Source: Dentipellis sp. KUC8613 (lineage: Eukaryota > Basidiomycota > Agaricomycetes > Russulales > Hericiaceae). From it: 11,358 bases of DNA. Positions 1-6,639 of the stretch are shown one piece after another; position 1 is the first letter of the stretch; every line of letters begins with the position of its first letter. The stretch covers positions 1 through 11,358 of the forward strand of contig NSJX01000168.1 in assembly GCA_002286715.1 (NCBI GenBank), written 5' to 3'. The notes beneath the pieces are model-generated. The model did no database searches. It was not told where the DNA came from and was given only the letters and a program-made list of their open reading frames with translations. The translations under genes were made by a program, and so were the position numbers.

Positions 1-933
1 CTTGTCAAGGAGTTGGCTACTCACTTCAAGCTTCGAGATCTTGGGGAGACCACCTACCTCCTTGGCATCCACATCACCCGGGACCGTGGCCAGCATCGAC
101 TCTATCTCTCCCAGCGCCAGTACATCCTCGAGATGCTCGAGCACTACCACATGGGTGAGTGCACTCCGGTCACCACTCCCATGGATCCTGGTCTTCGGCT
201 ATCCAAGGCCATGTCCCCCACCACAGACGAAGAGCGCGAGGAGATGGCGGGAGTCCCCTACATCAATGCAGTGGGTTCTCTGCTCTATCTTGCACAGGGC
301 ACTCGTCCAGACATCTCCTATGCCGTTGGTGTCCTCTGCCGCTTCTGTGCATACCCTGGTCAGGTGCACTGGAAGGCAGTCAAGCATCTCTTCCGCTATC
401 TGAAGGGGACACTTGACCTGAAGCTCGCATATGGAGGCCCCTCGTTCTCTACTGTGCCGAAGGAGTTGTTCTCTGCCTACTCGGATGCAGACCATGGTGG
501 CAATCCAGACAACGGCAGGTCGACTTCTGGTTATGTGCTTCACATTGGTGCAGGTGCAGTGAGCTGGAGCTCGAAGCTGCAGCCGTTTGTCACCAAGTCC
601 ACCACAGAGGCAGAGTATGTGGCCGCTGTGGATGCTGGATCGGAGGTGTTGTGGATGCGCAATCTCCTCACTGAATATGGCTATCAAGTTGAGGGTGCGT
701 CCACACTTCACATGGACAACCAGTCTGCAATCAGCACCTCAAAGCACCCAGAGCACCACGGCCGGATGAAGCACTTGGACCTGCGGTTCTACTGGCTTCG
801 AGAGAAGGTGGAGGAGGGCATCATCCGACCGGAGTTTATCCCCACAGATGCGATGCCTGCTGACATCCTGACCAAGGCATTGGCTAGGGACAGGGTTGTG
901 AAGTGCAGGGAGATGTTGGGGCTTGTGGAGTGA
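1..933 (+). CDS. Ty1/copia retrotransposon pol, C-terminal fragment (end of reverse transcriptase plus RNase H)
   Basis: This is the last 310 codons of a copia-type polyprotein, open from base 1 with no start in the window and a TGA stop at 931-933. It begins just after where the reverse transcriptase YVDD motif would lie, with FKLRDLGETTYLLGI, so integrase and most of the polymerase domain lie to the left. The connection region includes GTRPDISYAVGVLCRF (about residues 100-115). The RNase H domain occupies about residues 155-295. Its usual acidic residues are present: Asp in AYSDAD (about 162), Glu in TTEAEYVA (about 203), Asp in HMDNQSA (about 239) and Asp in MPADILTKAL (about 288). RNase H would degrade the RNA strand during cDNA synthesis in virus-like particles. 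I see no frameshift or early stop, so the copy may be young. The polypurine tract and LTR follow directly. The family assignment is firm; whether the full element is intact cannot be judged here. Confidence 0.95.
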   Translation, partial: LVKELATHFKLRDLGETTYLLGIHITRDRGQHRLYLSQRQYILEMLEHYHMGECTPVTTPMDPGLRLSKAMSPTTDEEREEMAGVPYINAVGSLLYLAQGTRPDISYAVGVLCRFCAYPGQVHWKAVKHLFRYLKGTLDLKLAYGGPSFSTVPKELFSAYSDADHGGNPDNGRSTSGYVLHIGAGAVSWSSKLQPFVTKSTTEAEYVAAVDAGSEVLWMRNLLTEYGYQVEGASTLHMDNQSAISTSKHPEHHGRMKHLDLRFYWLREKVEEGIIRPEFIPTDAMPADILTKALARDRVVKCREMLGLVE

Positions 934-941
934 GGGGGGAG
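933..941 (+). other. Polypurine-tract-like sequence overlapping the pol stop codon
   Basis: The string AGGGGGGAGTGT starts inside the pol stop codon and recurs exactly 100 bases downstream at 1033-1044, where it borders the LTR. This first copy is not followed by LTR sequence. It may be a second plus-strand priming site or a relic of a shifted LTR boundary. The repeat is seen directly; the function is inferred. Confidence 0.4.
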
Positions 942-1032
942 TGTGCTTGTGCTGGTGTGTTTCTGATTTCTGTTTCTGGTTTCCTGATGGTCTCTTTCAG
1001 TACTATAATTTCGCTCAGAGAGATGCCTCATC

Positions 1033-1041
1033 AGGGGGGAG
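1033..1041 (+). promoter_or_regulatory. Polypurine tract of the forward copia element
   Basis: The purine run AGGGGGGAG lies immediately before the TG that opens the 3' LTR, the place where plus-strand DNA priming occurs in LTR retrotransposons. The 91 bases between this tract and its twin at 933-941 are T-rich 3' noncoding sequence with no evident gene. Confidence 0.8.
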
Positions 1042-1393
1042 TGTCGCAGTATGTGGTTCAGCATCTCTCATAGTGCGCCCTCGAAGTTTTCCAGATTTTT
1101 CCCGATTTTATTTGAGGCTGTAGAGCCTGTTTTGTGTTTCCCCCATTGTGTTTTGACTTTGCCATTTTCGCTCTCACCGGAGTTTGCCGGTGATTTGTCA
1201 GCAACTGTACAGTTCATTTCGCTTTTCCTGTGGCTAAGGGACTGGGGCACTCCTCAGTCTCTCACATTAGGCCACAGGTGTGTATTTTCGCTTTTCTTAG
1301 TTTTGTTAGTCTCTCACATTAGGCCACAGCCTGTAATAGAGTTTTGTTGTCCTCTAGGGAGCTCCCGGGTGCCTCAACATACCAGTTTTAACA
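1042..1393 (+). repeat. 3' LTR of the forward copia element (352 bp)
   Basis: The LTR begins TGTCGCAGTATG, ends AGTTTTAACA and has the usual TG...CA termini. A second copy of exactly 352 bp lies inverted at 9272-9623. I count seven substitutions between them and no indels (98.0% identity). At least two of the seven are CpG/TpG changes. A 22-bp segment starting AGTCTCTCACATT occurs twice within the LTR, at 1256-1277 and 1308-1329. The five bases after the LTR are CGAGT; the matching 5' side of this copy is outside the window, so its target duplication cannot be checked. The long reading frames through the LTR are not considered genes. Confidence 0.95.
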
Positions 1394-1504
1394 CGAGTGA
1401 GGGCGAGTGAGGGCGGCACGGTGGTGCGTGAGGACAGCGGTGAGTGCGAGAAGGAAATGGTGGGCGTGGTGGGAGGGTGTATGGATGCGGATGCACAAAG
1501 AATT
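1394..1504 (+). repeat. G-rich remnant of an inverted-repeat arm, cut by the copia LTR
   Basis: This 111-bp stretch is strongly G over C on the plus strand, like 2698-3952, and like that arm it ends at the GAGCCCGG...CCGGGCTC palindrome. It opens with two tandem copies of CGAGTGAGGG at 1394-1413. I read it as the inner end of a further arm copy into which the copia element inserted. The origin is inferred from its position and composition. Confidence 0.6.
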
Positions 1505-1526
1505 CGAGCCCGGTATCCCGGGCTCG
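1505..1526. repeat. 22-bp imperfect palindrome, copy 1
   Basis: The two halves CGAGCCCGG and CCGGGCTCG pair across the centre, with one mismatched pair (T/C) next to the middle. It is followed by GCGTGGTCAGTC. The same palindrome and GGTCAGTC tail occur at 3953-3986 and, inverted, at 6606-6639. Confidence 0.85.
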
Positions 1527-1860
1527 CGTGGTCAGTCGAAGGTAAAATAAAAGAGGCAGTGGTGACGTGCCTGTATTGCCCCAAAACCGCTGGTCTCTCT
1601 TTCTGCTTCTCTTCTGCCTGTCACGAGCAAATTTTTGTGACTCCAATATTGCATGGCGAGAGGTGGGCGGTGGTGCCCAAATGCCTTCATGCACCAGAGC
1701 AGACAAGTCGCGCCTGCCGCTTGTGGCTTGTGATTGAGTCGGAGACTCAAATGTTCAATGTCCATCAGTACTTTCGATACGGCAGCATCCGGCAGCATGT
1801 CGGAATGTCAAGCGGAAATCGAAGCGCAGTCTGACGAGGTTCGAGCAGCCCAGAGAACTT
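1527..1860 (+). other. Spacer after palindrome 1; no recognisable gene
   Basis: This 334-bp stretch has balanced composition. Its first part matches the sequence after the other two palindromes: GGTCAGTC, then a weakly conserved GTGACGTGCCTG block at about 1562-1573 (GTGACGCACCTG near 4009, and a GTGACATGCACCTG-like match inverted near 6576-6589). It ends exactly where the 6.4-kb element begins. A frame at 1397-1834 is open for 145 codons but starts in the G-rich remnant, crosses the palindrome and resembles no family I know, so I do not call a gene. Confidence 0.5.
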
Positions 1861-2147
1861 TCTGATTCAGCCATGAATCACTTTTAATTAGACACGCTCG
1901 CAGGTCGCGCCGTCCACTTTTAATCGTACAAACAGGAAATGAATTCCCACGATCCTTTTGACGCGTCAAACATTGGCTGTGACTTCAGATTCATAGCTGA
2001 GCAGACTTTTATAATGATTCTTCAATGAATCTTTTGACTCAAGTAAATATTTGGTTGTGTAAGAAATTAAATTCCTATGAATGTACATAGTCTACATGGT
2101 GAAAACTGGGGCCTTCAAAGGCTTTGTGACATGACACAAGAATCAGT
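1861..2147 (+). repeat. Left terminal block of the inverted-repeat arm
   Basis: This AT-richer 287-bp block is matched by the inverted 296-bp block at 7980-8275 at roughly 88-90% by eye. It opens TCTGATTCAGCCATGAATC, in which GATTCA (1864-1869) and TGAATC (1874-1879) form a small hairpin with loop GCCA. The hexamer recurs at 1988-1993 and 2026-2031, and GATTC...GAATC pairs again at 2016-2031. Many differences between the arms are CpG to TpG or CpA. The hexamers are candidate transposase contact sites (inference). Confidence 0.85.
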
Positions 2148-2697
2148 GCCACAATGCCCCCACAGAAGATCAACAATGCACACCATAGACAGCAACAGCC
2201 TATACACAAGACAGCAGCAGCATGTACACAAGAATGTGCCGTTAGGTGTGAGCAGGGTTGAGGGAAAGGGAATGCATGTGGACAGTGAGTGCGTGTGAAA
2301 GGGGGCAGAGGGGCAGAAATGAGCATGCATATGAGAGGAACTGCATGTGTGATACAGTGTGGGCAGCACGAATGGCATGAGGCGGCACGGCGGTGCGAGG
2401 CGGCGCGGACGGTGCAAAAGGCACACGACATGGCGCTTAGGGAAGGCGGGATGGCCACACGGCACGTGCGTGTGCTACACAGGCGCACGGGCACGAGAGA
2501 AGGTGCCAGACGGCCGGGTGCGGCGTGAAGACGGTGCAGTGCGGCTGAGCGCATGTGGCACGGCGTGCAGAGGTCGGGACGGGGCGTGCAGAGGGCGGGA
2601 TGGGGCACGCAGACAGCGGGATGGGGAAGGGCAGCGACGCGGCACACAGGCGGCGGGGATATGACAGTTGGGGCGGTGGAGGGCGCGCCGCCTACGC
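2148..2697 (+). repeat. Left-arm-only G-rich segment, absent from the right arm
   Basis: In the right arm the terminal block joins directly to the GTTGCTAGGGC landmark, but here 550 bp intervene. It starts with a CA-rich part (2148-2240) and becomes G-rich. The stretch around 2297-2370 is a diverged copy of 3550-3625 (GGGGCAGAAATGAGCATGC against GGGGCGGAAACGAGGGCGC), so part of it is an internal duplication of arm sequence. I see no gene. Confidence 0.6.
2565..2627 (+). repeat. Three tandem copies of a 21-bp G-rich minisatellite
   Basis: Units lie at 2565-2585, 2586-2606 and 2607-2627 with core GCAGAGGGCGGGATGGGG. Scattered degenerate copies occur elsewhere in the G-rich blocks, for example GCAGAGGTCGGGACGGG near 11226. 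It is the clearest tandem tract in an otherwise degenerate array. Confidence 0.85.
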
Positions 2698-3952
2698 CGT
2701 TGCTAGGGCCCACAGCACAACGACGAGGCGCGCTAGCGGCATCTTAGAGGGTGGGTCAGTAAGAGGGTGTGCCACCCGCGCCGTTGCTAGGGCCCGCGCG
2801 GCACAAAACACAGATGGAGGCCGGTAGAGAGGCGACAGGGCGGGTGGGACGGCGAGAGGGTGCATGGGGTTGCGAGCTGGCGCGCAGCTGGCGCCGTTGC
2901 TATGGCGCGCGGCGCAGTGACACAGCACGCGGGTGCCGACATGGCGGGTGGAGCTGCCAGATGGCGGGATGCGGCTGTGTGTGGGTCCAGATGGCGTGGT
3001 GCGGCGCAAGAGCGCGGTGCGGCGAGGTGGCGAGGTGCGAGAGGGTCGCCAGGGAGTCGCGAGGGCATGGCGGGGCGCAATACAGCGCCACGGTGCACCG
3101 TAGCGCGACGCGGGCGCGCCACGGGGGGCGAGGGCACGGCGGGGGGCGAGGGCGAGGTGGCAGTCTAGATGGCGCGGCGCGGTGCAACACGGTGCCATGG
3201 CGCGCCCATGGCGCAATCGGACGGCAAGAGGTCGCGAGAGGGCGGCACACGGCACGGCGGGGGTCCATACGACGTGGTGTGGTGCACGAGCGCAGCGAGG
3301 CAACGTCGCGCGGCATGAGGGGGTCGTCACGGGGCCGAGAGGGCGTAGCGAGGCGTACTGGAACGCCACGGGACGCCAGACTGCGGCCAGATCGCGCAAC
3401 GGCGCGTGAGAGGGCGTGACGGGGGTCCAGACGGCGCGCAAAGCGAGGGAGTGTGGCGGCGAGTGAGCGGGCGCGAGGTGAGACAGCGCGGGCGGCACGA
3501 CGCGAGGCGCCGGGGACGGCGTGAAACGGCATGGACGGTGAGCACATGCAAAAGGGGAGGCGGAGGGGCGGAAACGAGGGCGCGCGAGAGAGAACTGCAC
3601 GCATGAGATGGCGCGGACAGCGCGAGACGACACGGCGCGCAGCACGCAGCTTGCGTCGTTGCTAGGGTGCACGTGGGGAGTCAACACGATGGATGGGACG
3701 GTCAGGCCGCGCAGGGTGGCGACGTGGCGAAAGGTGAAGTGGCGAGGGAGGCGACATGGAGGTGCAGGCGAATAGCGCATACGGGCGCGAGAGATCGAGA
3801 GGGAGCGCAGACGGCGAGCGCGCGCAAGACAGACGGCAGAGCGTATAACGAAGGCAGTGAGCGATGGCGGGAGGTGGAGAGGATGGCAAACCATGGAGAG
3901 CGACAGCAGCGAGGAGGGTGACGGCAGGACCTGGAGGGCAACAAGGAAGGAC
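2698..3952 (+). repeat. G-rich degenerate minisatellite array of the left arm
   Basis: This stretch is strongly G over C on the plus strand and is the inverted homologue of 6640-7979. Clear matching stretches include CGTTGCTAGGGC...CACAACGACGAGG (about 2698-2731 against 7948-7980) and GGGGGTCCA.ACGACGT (about 3258-3274 against 7516-7533). A third is GGAGGCGACATGGAGGTGCA (about 3749 onward against about 6930-6952 inverted). The landmark GTTGCTAGGG recurs near 2699, 2784 and 3657, with GTTGCTATGGC near 2896. One frame on the C-rich strand is open for 428 codons, but several other frames are also open, as expected from this composition. Confidence 0.8.
3123..3152 (+). other. Perfect G-quadruplex motif
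   Basis: Four G-runs at 3123-3128, 3132-3134, 3141-3146 and 3150-3152 are separated by loops of 3, 6 and 3 bases, meeting the common G3+N1-7 rule. It lies in the G-rich strand of the left arm. Folding is predicted from the rule only. Confidence 0.7.
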
Positions 3953-3976
3953 GCGAGCCCGGGATCCCGGGCTCGC
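3953..3976. repeat. 24-bp perfect palindrome, copy 2 (inner end of left arm)
   Basis: GCGAGCCCGGGA is followed by its exact reverse complement, giving a perfect 12+12 palindrome with no loop. GGTCAGTC follows at 3979-3986. It is the mirror partner of the copy at 6616-6639. It could extrude as a cruciform, act as a dyad binding site or be part of a transposon terminus; the sequence does not decide. Confidence 0.9.
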
Positions 3977-4259
3977 ACGGTCAGTCAAAAGTAAAAATCG
4001 CAGCAACAGTGACGCACCTGGACACCCAAACATGCCTCTGCGAGGTCTTCTGATATTGATGCACGCGTGCTTCTGCTGTGTGCATTGAGGTCGGGCGGTC
4101 GTGGTGGCACGAGTATGGAGGGTAAGTACGTTGATGTCGAGAGTGAGCGACGCCTTCGAGCACAAAGTCGCGTCTGCGCGGGCTTCGGCAATTCCCGCGT
4201 GCAGTTTGTCAGCCCAGCTGCACTGAAGAAGTTCACTTTGCCGCTGCCCCGCCATCATG
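3977..4259 (+). other. Spacer after palindrome 2; no recognisable gene
   Basis: The composition is balanced. It begins with the shared GGTCAGTC and the conserved GTGACGCACCTG-like block, then diverges from the other two spacers. The short string AAAGTCGCGTCTGC near 4165 resembles AAGTCGCGCCTGCC near 1703. It passes into the C-rich minisatellite at about 4260. Confidence 0.5.
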
Positions 4260-4800
4260 CGTGCAGCGCCGCCTTTCCATGGCCCACCACCATCCTCGTT
4301 CGCCCACCGCCGTCCTCGTTCGCCCGCCGCTCTCCTCGCGCCCCAGCGCGTCTCACAGCCGCCCTCGCTGCCTTCGCTCGCCCACCGCCGTCCTTGTTCG
4401 CCCACCGCTGTCCTCGTTCGCCCGCCGCCGCCTCCTCGCACCCCAGCGCGTCCCACCGCCGCTTTCACTCGCCCCAGCACACCCTGCCGCCGCACTCTCG
4501 CGCTCCAGTGGGTCTCACCGCCGCCGCCGCCGCCGCCGCTGTCACTGCCCTCGCTCGCCCACCTCTGTCCTCGTTCGCCCGCTGCTGCCTCCTCGCGCCC
4601 CAGCATGTCTCACTGCCGCCCTCGCCGCCTTCGGTCACCCACCGCCATCCTCGTTCGCCACCGCCATCCTCGTTCGCCACTGCCATCCTCGCCCGCCCGC
4701 CCGCCGCCGTCTTCGCTCGTGCTCTCGCGCCCCAGCCCGCCGTCGTTCGTGCCCTGTCGCGCCCGACAGACCCGCTCGCTCGCGCTCTCGTGCCCTACGC
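4260..4800. repeat. C-rich 20-bp minisatellite with a higher-order pattern
   Basis: The basic unit is about CCCACCGCCGTCCTCGTTCG, with uninterrupted copies at 4283-4302, 4303-4322 and 4323-4342, then 4381-4400, 4401-4420 and 4421-4440, and later at 4558-4577 and 4578-4597. Groups of units alternate with a second motif beginning CCCCAGCGCGTCTCAC, giving a larger repeat of about 98 bp or more. Because the period is not a multiple of three, the overlapping open frames (271, 278 and 213 codons) change frame from unit to unit, which argues against a coding repeat. Confidence 0.85.
4518..4538. repeat. (CCG)7 microsatellite
   Basis: Seven perfect CCG triplets lie within the C-rich minisatellite field. 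Confidence 0.9.
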
Positions 4801-5800
4801 CACCCTCACCGGGCCTCACACGCCCCACCGCCCCTTCACGCACTCCGGGCCGGCCTGGTTCGCGCCCTGGCGCCCCGCGTAAGCACCCTCTTCGCCCTGT
4901 AGGCATCCTCCTCGCGCTGTACGCGCCGTCCTCGTCCCGTCCGCGCCATCCGCCGCCTCCGCACACCATCCACCGCATCCGCATGCCGTCCGCCGCCTCC
5001 ACGCGTTGTCCGCGCCCTCCGCTCGCCGTCCACACTGCGTGCGCGCCATCTGGGCGTGCTCCACGTGCTTCAGCCATGCTCCGGGCCCTCTAACTGCCCT
5101 GCCCTGCCTTCTCTGCACTCTGTGCCGCCCTGTCCGCAGCCGTCCTGCACCGTGCGCGGCCTTTCGACGCTGTACGCAGCCTTCACGCGCTGTCATCGCC
5201 CTCCTCATGCCCTACGCGCCCTCCCCGTGCCCTCCGCCACCCTCGACACGCCTTCAACACACTGTCCGCGCCGTCGACACGCCGTATCCGCCATACGCGC
5301 TGTACGCTGCCCTTGCCGTCCTCGACACCCTCGACGCCGCCCTCGACGCGCTGTACGCACTGTATTCTGCCCTCAATGCCGCCCTCGACGCGCCTTCGAT
5401 GCGCCGTCGATGCGCTGTCTGCACTGTCGACGTGCCGTCGCCCTCGACGCCCTACGTGCCCTCCTCGCGCCCTACGTGCTCTCCCCGCGCCCTCTGCCGC
5501 CCTCGACGCGCCTTCAACGCTCCGTATGTGCCGTACGTCTCCGTCTTCGCCCTCGACGCCGCCCTCGACGTGCCTTTGATGCGCCGTCTGCACCGTCGAC
5601 ACGCTGTCCACACCCTCGACGCGCTGTCCGCCCTCGACGCCGCCCTCGATGCCGCCCTCGACGCCGCCTCCCCGTGCCCTTGACGCTGTCCGCCCCTTTT
5701 CCATCGCCACCTCGCGCCCTACACACCCTCCTTGGGCCGTTTGGGCTGTCCCCGCACTGTCCGCCGCCTCTTTGTGCCGTCCGCGCTGTGTGCACGCCAT
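4801..5800. repeat. C-rich degenerate repeat field, including a 12-bp unit
   Basis: The field is strongly C over G on the plus strand. A 12-bp unit CTCGACGCCGCC is tandem at 5633-5644, 5645-5656 and 5657-5668 and scattered from about 5320 to 5670. Other recurrent words are CGCCCTCC, GCGCTGTACGC and CCGCCTCC. All plus frames are open for long distances; the proteins would be Arg/Pro/Ala/Ser-rich without domains. I see repeat, not gene. Confidence 0.75.
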
Positions 5801-6385
5801 CTACCATCGGCCTCCCACCCACGTGCACCTGCATTTTTTATGTGTTGTCTGTGCCATCTGGGCTGTCCATGTGCCCTCTGGACCCTCATGGTAAGTTTCT
5901 TTCCTATCTTCCTAGTTCTGTCATCGACTGAACTGCCCCCAGGTTGTGAATGTTTTCATTGCAATGGTATTTTTTTCCAAGCTCTGAGGCTTTCATTGGT
6001 ATTCAACATGGACCTTTCAGATTACTCTTCACCATTGAGAAATCTGGTCATTATTTTCTTGTACCTGAGCTCTTGATAGTTGTAGTATACTAGTTCTTTT
6101 GTATCCTTCTGACTCTTCAGATTTAAGCATATGAGGAAACCTTAAATATTTCAGCTAGTTGTCATGCATACATCAAATAAAATCCAGTAAAATTGAATAG
6201 AGTCACACAAACCCATATCATGGAAGATAAGATCAAATGAAATTGGGTGACATGCAGATAAATCAGAACAAGTCAAATCATTTGGAAGGGGCATGCAGCA
6301 GGTTCTTTCATGTCAGTCAATTATTACTTGGGTAAATAATAAAATTAAGAACTCATTAGTATTTACAAAGATGAAATATCACCCC
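5801..6385 (+). other. AT-balanced central stretch; possible exon/intron relic
   Basis: Composition changes sharply from the C-rich field. An intron-like segment lies at 5891-5942: GTAAGT donor, ACTGAAC branch-like sequence, CCCAG acceptor, 52 bases, a usual size for basidiomycete introns. The following frame reads CECFHCNGIFFQALRLSLVF and runs to a TGA near 6076, with a Cys-rich start but no domain I recognise. From about 6080 to 6385 the DNA is AT-rich with no open frame of note. It may be a captured host fragment or a diverged element end; no function is assigned. Confidence 0.35.
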
Positions 6386-6398
6386 TGGCTGAATCAGA
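6386..6398 (-). repeat. 13-bp internal copy of the element terminus
   Basis: TGGCTGAATCAGA is the exact reverse complement of the terminal 13 bases found at 1861, 8275 and 11340. The matching sequence stops after 13 bases. It lies at the inner edge of the spacer beside palindrome 3, just as the real terminus at 1861 lies beside the spacer after palindrome 1. Confidence 0.6.
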
Positions 6399-6615
6399 TC
6401 CTGCCGCATATATGACGGCCCACTCCCAACTAGTGAACATGAACTCGCTTACGTCGTGTCTCACTCTCCGGTTTGCCTTCTCCGGTCGGCTTCTTCAATC
6501 CATCGTGCACATGCTCGTTAGATGCACGCAGGCATACGATGATGTAGTACAGAGAAAGAGGGAGGGGAATAGCAGGTGCATGTCACCTGTTTCGAATTCA
6601 GCATAGACTGACCGC
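6399..6615 (-). other. Spacer beside palindrome 3; no recognisable gene
   Basis: Read on the minus strand from the palindrome it begins CGCGGTCAGTC and carries the GTGACATGCACCTG block and TATTCCCC, matching the spacer after palindrome 1 (GTGACGTGCCTGTATTGCCCC). The remainder is unique here. A 64-codon plus-strand frame (6412-6606) has no recognisable features. Confidence 0.5.
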
Positions 6616-6639
6616 GCGAGCCCGGGATACCGGGCTCGC
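6616..6639. repeat. 24-bp imperfect palindrome, copy 3 (inner end of right arm)
   Basis: GCGAGCCCGG at the left pairs with CCGGGCTCGC at the right; one central pair is mismatched. GACTGACC (the inverse of GGTCAGTC) lies at 6606-6613. It is the mirror partner of 3953-3976. Confidence 0.88.

Noticed and set aside
1051..1410. 119-codon frame inside the LTR and its 160-codon inverted counterpart at 9132-9614
   Set aside because: Both are LTR sequence; the shared peptides reflect DNA identity of the LTRs.
1505..1540. Helitron 3' end (hairpin plus CTRR)
   Set aside because: The palindrome fits the hairpin, but the following bases GCGTGGTCAGTC contain no CTRR end, and no Rep/helicase is visible. 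Kept only as one option for the palindrome.
1397..1834. 145-codon frame across palindrome 1 and the spacer
   Set aside because: It begins in the G-rich remnant right after the LTR, crosses the palindrome, and shows no family resemblance.
3953..3986. Rho-independent terminator
   Set aside because: The stem is strong but has no loop or T-run, and the sequence context is eukaryotic.
4067..5931. Overlapping 270-290 codon plus-strand frames in the C-rich field
   Set aside because: Open in several frames at once, Arg/Pro/Ala/Ser-rich, no domain, and repeat units of 20 bp shift frame from copy to copy. This is expected of C-rich DNA lacking stop triplets.
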